From an uncultured Ruminococcus sp. (GTDB lineage Bacteria > Bacillota > Clostridia > Oscillospirales > Acutalibacteraceae): a stretch of 6,267 nucleotides of DNA. Below the pieces are notes generated by a model that was not told where the DNA came from, ran no database searches, and saw nothing but the letters and a program-made list of their open reading frames with translations. Shown here in pieces: positions 1 to 5,254 of the stretch; position 1 is the stretch's first letter, and each line of letters begins with the position of its first letter. The DNA lies in contig CADCOF010000125.1 in the NCBI GenBank assembly GCA_902802975.1, positions 1-6,267 of the forward strand. Direction: 5' to 3'. Made by a program: the position numbers and the translations under genes.

Positions 1-364
1 GAGCGACGTAGAAATCGATACCGAGAGCGACGTAGAAATCGATACCGAGAGCGACGTAGAAATCGATACCGAGAGCGACGTAGAAATTGATACCGAAAGT
101 GACGTTGAGGTTGATACCGAAAGTGATGTAGAAATCGACACTGAAAGCGATACCGAAGTAAAAAGCAGCACTAAAATTGTTATAGGTGATGCTAACGGCG
201 ACGGTTATGTGGATTCATCAGACGCACTTCTGATCAGACGTTATCTTCTTGGTTCACTTAAGTCGAGCGAATCTATCGACCTTCTTGCAGCAGACGCAGA
301 CGCGTCCGGTGATATCACGATCAGCGACGCACTTTTAGTGCTGAAAATGTCAGTTGGTCTTTAA
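1..364 (+). CDS. C-terminal part of a dockerin-containing secreted protein (5' truncated by window)
   Basis: The open frame enters from the left edge (first full codon at 2) and stops at TAA 362-364, giving the last 120 residues. Residues 1-48 are six tandem SDVEIDTE-type octapeptides, followed by SDTEV and a short KSST linker. Residues about 61-120 form a type I dockerin with two EF-hand-like calcium loops. Loop 1 is D63-A-N65-G-D67 ending at D74, and loop 2 is D98-A-D100-A-S102 ending at D109. Each loop is followed by the usual helix (ALLIRRYLLG and ALLVLKMSVG). Dockerins bind cohesins on scaffoldins, so the protein is probably an extracellular enzyme or structural part of a cellulosome- or amylosome-like complex. 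Loop positions 10/11, usually important in cohesin recognition, are SS and IS. The catalytic or binding module is outside the window, so enzyme type is unknown. The gene converges on tatD and ends in a strong terminator. Confidence 0.9.
   Translation, partial: SDVEIDTESDVEIDTESDVEIDTESDVEIDTESDVEVDTESDVEIDTESDTEVKSSTKIVIGDANGDGYVDSSDALLIRRYLLGSLKSSESIDLLAADADASGDITISDALLVLKMSVGL
2..160 (+). repeat. 24-bp in-frame tandem repeat encoding SDVEIDTE
   Basis: There are six complete 24-bp units (2-25, 26-49, 50-73, 74-97, 98-121, 122-145) and a degenerate remnant at 146-160. The first three are identical at DNA level, unit 4 has two silent changes, and units 5 and 6 have more. The array may continue upstream of the window. 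It encodes a flexible, very acidic spacer between the unseen upstream module and the dockerin. Because the units are directly adjacent, in frame and without spacers, this is a coding minisatellite and not a CRISPR. Confidence 0.95.
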
Positions 365-422
365 CCAAAGTTTCTGAAACAAACATACGCGGAAATGCGC
401 AATGCAGTGACAGACATACATC

Positions 423-461
423 AAACAACCGCCTCGAGCTATTCGAAGCGGTTGTTTTTTT
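423..461 (+). terminator. Rho-independent terminator after the dockerin gene
   Basis: AAACAACCGC (423-432) pairs perfectly with GCGGTTGTTT (448-457). After one mismatch, TCGA pairs with TCGA around the GCTAT loop. The stem runs straight into a seven-T tract (455-461). It lies about 60 bases after the dockerin stop, so it ends rightward transcription. It is also six bases beyond the tatD stop, and the stem could weakly serve leftward transcription, but the T-run on that side is short. Confidence 0.9.
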
Positions 462-466
462 GTGCG

Positions 467-1243
467 TTAAAGGTTATACAAACGACAGGCATTGTCTTTT
501 GTATATTTCAGCACATCTTCAACGGACATTCCGCGTATATTCGCTATTCTCTGCGCTGTGTACGATATCATCGAGCTGTCGCAGCGTTTTCCTCTGTACG
601 GCACAGGTGCCAAGTACGGCGCATCCGTCTCCAAAAGCAGCTTATCCATTGGCACTTCTTTTGCGACTTCCACGGGAACACGGGCGTTTTTGAAAGTCAC
701 GGCTCCCCCGAGAGATATCCACATTTTTCCGTATCTGAAAACCTCACTCAGCATTTCTTTGGAACCGCTGTAACAATGAAGAAGACCATAAGGGCGATAT
801 TTTTTCAAATATTCGAGTATATCGCCGTGTGCCTCCCTGTCATGTATGATAATAGGTTTTTTGATATCTGAGGCAAGCTGCAGCTGTCTGTCAAAAATAA
901 TATGCTGCGCGTCTTTTGGGATATCCCAGTAATAATCAATGCCGGTTTCTCCCAATGCAACGGCTTTTTCATGAGTCAGCATTTGTGCAATTTTTTCTAT
1001 GTAATCATCTAGTTTTTCAATATCTGTTTCCGCTGCATTTTCGGGGTGTATACCAACTGCGGCATACACAAACGGATACTTTTCGGCAAGCTCCAGGCTG
1101 GTTCGGCTCGTCTCAATATCCGTACCGTTGGTCACAACAGCAAAAACGCCTTTTTCAGGAAGCGATGAAAGCAGCGTATCTCTATCGTCATCAAATTTTT
1201 CATCATCATAATGACAGTGAGCGTCAAAAATCAAATTTTCCAC
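467..1243 (-). CDS. tatD: TatD family metal-dependent hydrolase / DNase
   Basis: The 258-residue protein matches the full usual length of TatD (YcfH-type) hydrolases, cytoplasmic TIM-barrel enzymes with a divalent metal centre and reported 3'-5' exonuclease activity. All expected metal ligands are visible: H9 and H11 in FDAHCH, E99 in GETGIDYY, H134 in IIIHDRE, H157 in HCYSGS and D207 in LLLETDAPYLAP. The family-typical GIHPE (about 64-68) and the C-terminal NACRLYNL are also present. No signal peptide is seen. The start is GTG at 1243-1241, supported by AAAGGA nine bases upstream; I see no better in-frame ATG. The gene is separated from the S41 gene by a strong terminator only 37 bases upstream of its start, so how it is transcribed is unclear. 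Family assignment is firm. Biological substrate (DNA repair, degradation or other) is not deducible here. Confidence 0.95.
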   Translation of the reverse strand: MENLIFDAHCHYDDEKFDDDRDTLLSSLPEKGVFAVVTNGTDIETSRTSLELAEKYPFVYAAVGIHPENAAETDIEKLDDYIEKIAQMLTHEKAVALGETGIDYYWDIPKDAQHIIFDRQLQLASDIKKPIIIHDREAHGDILEYLKKYRPYGLLHCYSGSKEMLSEVFRYGKMWISLGGAVTFKNARVPVEVAKEVPMDKLLLETDAPYLAPVPYRGKRCDSSMISYTAQRIANIRGMSVEDVLKYTKDNACRLYNL

Positions 1244-1252
1244 ATCTTCTAT

Positions 1253-1260
1253 TCCTTTCT
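1253..1260 (-). promoter_or_regulatory. Ribosome binding site fixing the GTG start of tatD
   Basis: On the minus strand AGAAAGGA lies here, nine bases before GTG 1243-1241. It supports GTG, which begins the conserved ENLIFDAHCH N-terminus. The nearby ATG at 1245-1243 is in another frame and meets a stop within five codons. Confidence 0.75.
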
Positions 1261-1280
1261 ATATTTTTCTATATTTTTCC

Positions 1281-1309
1281 AAAAAAAGGCGGCAGTTTTC
1301 ACCGCCGCC
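1281..1309 (-). terminator. Rho-independent terminator after the S41 gene
   Basis: Read on the minus strand, GGCGGCGGT pairs with ACTGCCGCC over nine base pairs (one G-U) around a GAAA tetraloop (a GNRA type), followed immediately by seven T (1287-1281). It begins about 20 bases after the S41 stop codon and lies just before tatD. Confidence 0.92.
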
Positions 1310-1328
1310 ATACTATAAATATGACTAA

Positions 1329-2576
1329 TTATTCGTCCTCGTCATAGTTTTCATCATCGTCGTAGTATTCGCCGTCATCATCATAGTTATAGTCGCCGTT
1401 ATCATCGTTGTCGTCACCGCCGTCATCGTTAGGCTGGCTGTTCCAATAATCTTCATCGTCCCAATGAGGATCCAGAGACACCGTTTGCTCCGTATCGGTA
1501 TCACTCGAAATAGGTCCGACATGCGCTACATCTGTATCGGAATTACCCTTAGGCTCTTCAGTATCGGTATCGCTGCCCGATTTATCGGTATCACTCGATT
1601 TATCGGTATCCGAAGACGCTCCGCCGGGCATGACAATATCATTGATGCCAAGTGCCTTCACCGCTGCAAGGAACTGCGGGTCTGACGCAAGCTCCAGCGT
1701 TCCGCTGTCGTATGCCTTCTGATCTGATGCGCTGAGTTCCACAACGTTTGTGGGAACAACACCGGATGAAGAATATGTCTGCTGCCCTTTTGTAACATAG
1801 TAAAGACTTGGAATGAGGACGTAATCGCCGTTTTTCAGCGGAATAGCCTCAGTCTTTGCACAATCGCCCTTTGTTGTTGTACCGATAATCGACGCTTTGC
1901 CATAGGCTGCCAATGTCGAAGCGAATATTTCAGATACGCCCTGTGTATTTCCGTTGACAATAACTGCAAGGTCATAGCTGATTTCACTCTGATCGGACGT
2001 ATATAAAACTGTGCGCTTTCCGTTTTTATCAACACCGGAAATAGTTTCACCCTCAGGGAGAAGCATATCAAGCAGAGATGCGGCAACGTCAATATCTCCC
2101 GTATTACAGTTGCGAAGATCGAGGACAAGCATATCAACTTTAGATATACTGGAACCGCTAAAATCGTTAAGCGCATTGGAAAAGGATTTCTTCGTTGAAT
2201 CAGTAAAACTCATAAACTGGATATAACCAACGCCTTTACCGAAGTTCTTATAAATGATCGTTTCACCAATTGCAGACTTATTGTAATTAGCATACTCTGC
2301 GGCAGTGAGATATTTAACGGAAGGGTCGCCGAGACCTTCAACGTAGCCTCGAACCATACCATTCTGCATTTCGGCTTCATTAATTGTACCGAGGTAATTG
2401 TCGTGTATTACCTTATCGACCTCGGACACACGCTCATTAACAACTCCGCTGTCGGCAGAAGATGTGATTTTTTTGACTTTGCTTCCCGATATCATGTAGC
2501 CCGACGCAAAAGCTATAGCTGCCGCGAGAAGAATGCAGGCAAGCGCAAAGCCCCATGTTGTCTTTTTCGTCATCAT
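1329..2576 (-). CDS. S41 (CtpA/CtpB-like) peptidase homologue, probably catalytically inactive
   Basis: The protein has 415 residues. Residues 8-29 form an N-terminal signal anchor, so the rest should lie outside the membrane. Residues about 45-95 resemble the CtpB N-terminal helices (GLGDPSVKYLTAAEY), and 115-282 resemble the S41 core (VGYIQFMSF, LVLDLRNCNTGD, SEIFASTLAAYGKASIIGTTT, SGVVPTNVVEL). Active-site positions are altered. Aligned to E. coli Prc (S430, D441, K455), the Ser position is G213, the Asp is A224 and the Lys is D238. The PDZ domain expected between EYANY and VGYI is absent, leaving only about 20 residues. Residues 321-415 are a tail with five SDTD motifs ending in an Asp/Tyr-rich stretch. 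ATG at 2576 is supported by AGAGAGGA nine bases upstream; the second ATG fits less well. The gene follows ftsEX and the M23 gene but has its own promoter. S41 fold is confident; inactivity is inference from hand alignment. Confidence 0.88.
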   Translation of the reverse strand: MMTKKTTWGFALACILLAAAIAFASGYMISGSKVKKITSSADSGVVNERVSEVDKVIHDNYLGTINEAEMQNGMVRGYVEGLGDPSVKYLTAAEYANYNKSAIGETIIYKNFGKGVGYIQFMSFTDSTKKSFSNALNDFSGSSISKVDMLVLDLRNCNTGDIDVAASLLDMLLPEGETISGVDKNGKRTVLYTSDQSEISYDLAVIVNGNTQGVSEIFASTLAAYGKASIIGTTTKGDCAKTEAIPLKNGDYVLIPSLYYVTKGQQTYSSSGVVPTNVVELSASDQKAYDSGTLELASDPQFLAAVKALGINDIVMPGGASSDTDKSSDTDKSGSDTDTEEPKGNSDTDVAHVGPISSDTDTEQTVSLDPHWDDEDYWNSQPNDDGGDDNDDNGDYNYDDDGEYYDDDENYDEDE

Positions 2577-2585
2577 TTTTCGAAA

Positions 2586-2593
2586 TCCTCTCT
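2586..2593 (-). promoter_or_regulatory. Ribosome binding site of the S41 gene
   Basis: AGAGAGGA on the minus strand lies nine bases before the first of two adjacent ATG codons (2576 and 2573). The spacing favours the first. Confidence 0.7.
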
Positions 2594-2655
2594 TTCAATT
2601 ATCTAACTAAAGTACAAAATACATAAACCGGTCGTACTTACACCTATGTTTATAT

Positions 2656-2683
2656 TTTATACCATGATCAGGTATATTGTCAA
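2656..2683 (-). promoter_or_regulatory. Sigma-A-type promoter for the S41 gene
   Basis: On the minus strand a consensus -35 TTGACA (2683-2678) is followed by a 16-base spacer and -10 TATAAA (2661-2656). TGG directly before the -10 gives the extended TGn form. Transcription would begin near 2649, leaving a leader of about 70 bases before the ATG. In that leader AAGTAC and GTACTT (2639-2634 and 2615-2610) could pair weakly across an 18-base loop. I see no riboswitch. Confidence 0.8.
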
Positions 2684-2739
2684 CAGGAAATTCATTTTTT
2701 TGTCGTTTTTTTGTAATAAGTTTTAACACTTTGTAAATA

Positions 2740-2775
2740 TTAACAATTTGTGAAATTGTGGCAGCATGCCGCCCG
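2740..2775 (-). other. Paired inverted repeats after the M23 stop; possible weak terminator
   Basis: Immediately after the M23 stop, the minus strand carries GGCGG-CATG-CTGCC (2773-2760, one G-U pair) and then ACAATTT-CAC-AAATTGT (2759-2743, perfect 7-bp stem). Neither is followed by a T-run, so termination is uncertain and read-through into the S41 gene is possible. The rest of the 199-base gap is AT-rich and carries the S41 promoter. Confidence 0.4.
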
Positions 2776-4365
2776 CTACATGTTGGGGTATTCAGTCATG
2801 GGGTTGTATTTTACACCGTTTAGGCGCGTTTCGAAGTGGAGATGAGGACCTGTTGACCAGCCGGTTGTTCCGACATAACCGATAAGCTGACCCTTTTGAA
2901 CATAATCACCGGTAGAAACTGTCAGTGACGTAAGGTGTCCGTATAACGTTGCCTTTCCACCGCCGTGGTCAATCATAATATAGTTTCCATAACCGCCTCC
3001 GCAGCCGCAGCTCTCTCCGTCGCCTTTTCCGTAGTTGTGTACACAGCCGCTCTCCGATAACACCACTATTCCCGATTCGGCTGCAACTACAGGCTCGTTC
3101 ATAATCGAACCGTCGGAAATGTCTATCGCTCCGTGATTGTATGTCGTGCGGTCTTCGTTCCACATTGACGACAACGTGTAGTGCCCCGGCACAGGCCATG
3201 CATACCCGTCTCCGTAATCCTGCTGCACAGGCTCTTCCGGCGCGCTTTCCACAGGCTGGCTCTCAGGCTCCTGCGGTTTCTCCGGCTCTTCATATTCACT
3301 CGATGTATAGTCCGGATCGTCATACTCTGTTGTCGTGTTGTTTCTGCGCTCTTCTTCCAATCTGCTCTCTTCTGCCGCTTGTGATGCCGCAGCTCTTGAC
3401 GCCGCCTGTGATGCCGCTGCCTGCGACGCAGCCGCCCGTGACGCAGCCCTCGACGCCGCCGCTTTCGAGGCTGCTGCCTTTGACGCTGCCGCCTTCGATG
3501 CTGCCGCTTTTGATTCCGCTGCCGCTTTTGATTCGGCTGCCGCTTTTGACGCAGCTGCCGCCTTCTTCTCTTCTTCAAGCTTCTTCTTTGCCTCGGCAGC
3601 TTTCTTTGCGGTCTCCTCCTGCTGCTTCTTGTCATTAAAGTACGCTGTGATCTGATCCTCTACCTTTTTGCGCTCTGCGTTCGTTTCATCAAGGTGATCC
3701 TGCGCACCGGAATTCTCATTGTATAGATTTTTCAGAAGTTTTTCATTTTCATCAATAAGAGTCTGCATCTCCTGCTGACGTTCGCCCAGCGTTTTTTGTT
3801 CGTTGTCAAGCTCCGTCTTTTTATCCTTGAGTGCATCGCGCTTCTTATTAATAATGTCAATGTCGTTTTTTAAACTATCGATAAGTTCCTGATCTGATTT
3901 CGAAATATACGTCACAATCTCAAGCTTATCAAGAAAATCATCAAAATTTTTAGCTCCCAATATGATTTCAAGCGACGTCGTGTCGCCCGATACATACAGC
4001 GTTCTTACACGCTGCTTGAGCTTGTCTATCCTGCCCGATATCTTAGCCCTGTCTTCGTCAATCTCCACCTGCAGCCCGGCTATTTCTGTGTCTAGCGATT
4101 CTATCTGACTTCTGCCGTTTGTAATTTGCTCGTTGACAACAACTATCTTGTTATGCAGTGCTTTTCGGTAATCCTCGCGCTGCGATATGTTGCTCGCAGT
4201 CTCGTTTATAGTTGCCTGATACTGAGCTGCCTGATCGTCAAGCTCCTTCTGTCGTTTCTGATAATCGCTCAGCGTGTCCGCTGATGAAAATACTGCCGCG
4301 GACGCCGCTATAAACGCCATCGTTACTGCCAAAGCTCCTGCTTTCACAAAAAACTTACCAGCCAA
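2776..4365 (-). CDS. Secreted coiled-coil M23 (LytM) murein hydrolase, PcsB/CwlO/EnvC-type FtsEX partner
   Basis: From the chosen TTG start the protein has 529 residues. Residues 1-29 are a signal peptide with likely cleavage near AVFSSA. Residues 31-258 are charged coiled coil, interrupted at about 120-154 by a hinge (VRTLYVSGDTTSLEIILGA and FDDFLDKL) like that of PcsB/CwlO-type proteins. Residues 269-333 are an Ala-Ser pentapeptide repeat (SKAAA type), and 339-386 an acidic, Pro-rich linker. Residues 387-523 are an M23 domain with intact zinc and catalytic residues: H411 and D415 (HGAID), H477 (YGHL), and H508 and H510 (PHLHFE). It should cleave peptidoglycan peptide cross-links, under control of the adjacent FtsEX. 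An unusual Cys/Gly-rich insert (C441, H443, C453, C455) sits inside the domain. TTG 4365-4363 overlaps the ftsX stop by 11 bases and has GGAGGGAGG eight bases upstream. An upstream in-frame TTG at 4401 lacks a site and would put extra polar residues before the signal peptide. Confidence 0.92.
   Translation of the reverse strand: MAGKFFVKAGALAVTMAFIAASAAVFSSADTLSDYQKRQKELDDQAAQYQATINETASNISQREDYRKALHNKIVVVNEQITNGRSQIESLDTEIAGLQVEIDEDRAKISGRIDKLKQRVRTLYVSGDTTSLEIILGAKNFDDFLDKLEIVTYISKSDQELIDSLKNDIDIINKKRDALKDKKTELDNEQKTLGERQQEMQTLIDENEKLLKNLYNENSGAQDHLDETNAERKKVEDQITAYFNDKKQQEETAKKAAEAKKKLEEEKKAAAASKAAAESKAAAESKAAASKAAASKAAASKAAASRAASRAAASQAAASQAASRAAASQAAEESRLEEERRNNTTTEYDDPDYTSSEYEEPEKPQEPESQPVESAPEEPVQQDYGDGYAWPVPGHYTLSSMWNEDRTTYNHGAIDISDGSIMNEPVVAAESGIVVLSESGCVHNYGKGDGESCGCGGGYGNYIMIDHGGGKATLYGHLTSLTVSTGDYVQKGQLIGYVGTTGWSTGPHLHFETRLNGVKYNPMTEYPNM
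3367..3561 (-). repeat. Ala-Ser pentapeptide repeat region in the M23 hydrolase
   Basis: About 65 codons encode repeated SKAAA, SRAAA, SQAAA and ESKAA units with period five, giving a 15-bp DNA periodicity and locally higher GC than the surroundings. Units grade from Lys-type near the coiled coil to Arg- and Gln-type near the M23 domain. It probably forms a stiff helix or spacer in the cell wall. It also creates long open frames on the opposite strand that are artefacts. Confidence 0.9.
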
Positions 4366-5254
4366 GGATTTCGCCTCCCTCCATATTGAGGTATCTTCCA
4401 ATAGATATCAATGCACCTATAGCACCAATTATCATACCAAATACTATAAATCCTGCGGATATATTAAATGCAAGTTCCGAGTATGGTATCTCATTTATTG
4501 GAACTATGTATTTTACTGCCGAGATCATCGTTTCATATAAAAATGCAACTATTCCCGACGCAAGCACGCCAGATATCAAACCTAAAACCACGCCCTCAAT
4601 TACAAACGGAGTTCTTACAAAATGGTTTGTCGCGCCTACGGATTTCATAATGCTGATCTCAAATCGTCTTGAATACATCGTCATTCTGACCGAGTTACTT
4701 ATAATAAAAAGTGAAATAATGCCCAAAGCCGCCACAAGCCACAGCCCCACCTGCGTCACCAGAGTATTTAAGTCTGTCAAACGCTTTGCAACCTCGCTTC
4801 TGTCGGTGATAAGGTCTACGCCCTCCACCTGCATTATGCTGTCAACGGTAGTCTGATATTGTGACAAATCGACCATCGTAACATGGAACGCGTGCGGAAG
4901 TGGGTTTTCCGCTCCCTGAAGTTCACCGAAAAGCGGTCCCAATTCCTTTTCCCATTTTACGATACCCTCATCTTTCGAGTAAAATTCGCATGCAGAAATA
5001 TTATCAAGCCGGCGTATCTCGGGTCCTATCACCTGAACTGCCGTGAGTTCATCTATATTTGTCTCCAAAAAAACAGTTATCTGATTGTCCTTTCCCATCT
5101 GATCAACAACATTCCGAACATTGAGCGACATCAGAATTGCCATACCCGTGATGAGCAAACACGACACCAGCACGCCTATAGACGCAGCCGACATCAGACG
5201 ATTGTTCCATACGCTGCGAATACCCTCTTTGAACAAATAGCCCGTTCCTCTCAT
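4355..5254 (-). CDS. ftsX: Cell division ABC transporter-like permease FtsX
   Basis: The 299-residue protein has the FtsX layout: a short cytoplasmic N-terminus, TM1 (about 22-44), a large extracellular domain (about 50-165), then TM2 (168-187), TM3 (217-240) and TM4 (263-286), ending in cytoplasmic GGEILGW. RRFEISIMKSVGATNHFVRTPF between TM2 and TM3 is the conserved loop expected to contact FtsE. FtsX does not seem to transport a substrate. In characterised bacteria it passes FtsE ATPase conformational change to a coiled-coil murein hydrolase or activator outside, here probably the next gene. ATG 5254-5252 overlaps the ftsE TGA (ATGA), with AGGAGG (5270-5265) ten bases upstream inside ftsE. 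The length is normal for Firmicutes. No defects are seen. Confidence 0.96.
   Translation of the reverse strand: MRGTGYLFKEGIRSVWNNRLMSAASIGVLVSCLLITGMAILMSLNVRNVVDQMGKDNQITVFLETNIDELTAVQVIGPEIRRLDNISACEFYSKDEGIVKWEKELGPLFGELQGAENPLPHAFHVTMVDLSQYQTTVDSIMQVEGVDLITDRSEVAKRLTDLNTLVTQVGLWLVAALGIISLFIISNSVRMTMYSRRFEISIMKSVGATNHFVRTPFVIEGVVLGLISGVLASGIVAFLYETMISAVKYIVPINEIPYSELAFNISAGFIVFGMIIGAIGALISIGRYLNMEGGEILGW
4374..4382 (-). promoter_or_regulatory. Strong ribosome binding site inside the ftsX end, deciding the M23 TTG start
   Basis: GGAGGGAGG on the minus strand lies eight bases before TTG 4365-4363. The same bases encode Glu-Gly-Gly-Glu near the C-terminus of FtsX, so ribosomes finishing ftsX would be well placed to start the hydrolase (translational coupling, inferred). 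Confidence 0.8.

Noticed and set aside
2..160. Regular 24-bp repeats as a CRISPR array
   Set aside because: The units are directly adjacent with no spacers, stay in frame and encode SDVEIDTE leading into a dockerin.
395..871. Rightward open frames overlapping the terminator and tatD
   Set aside because: They run through a strong terminator and lie antisense to conserved TatD motifs. The protein sequences resemble nothing and no good RBS is seen.
3141..3655. Long open frames on the + strand (Ala/Asp/Phe-rich or Leu/Pro-rich) opposite the M23 gene
   Set aside because: They are antisense reflections of the GC-rich Ala-Ser repeat. They have no signal of their own and conflict with an intact, well-supported M23 gene.
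4366..4401. TTG at 4401 as start of the M23 protein
   Set aside because: No Shine-Dalgarno precedes it and it adds twelve polar residues before the signal peptide. TTG at 4365 has GGAGGGAGG at ideal spacing.
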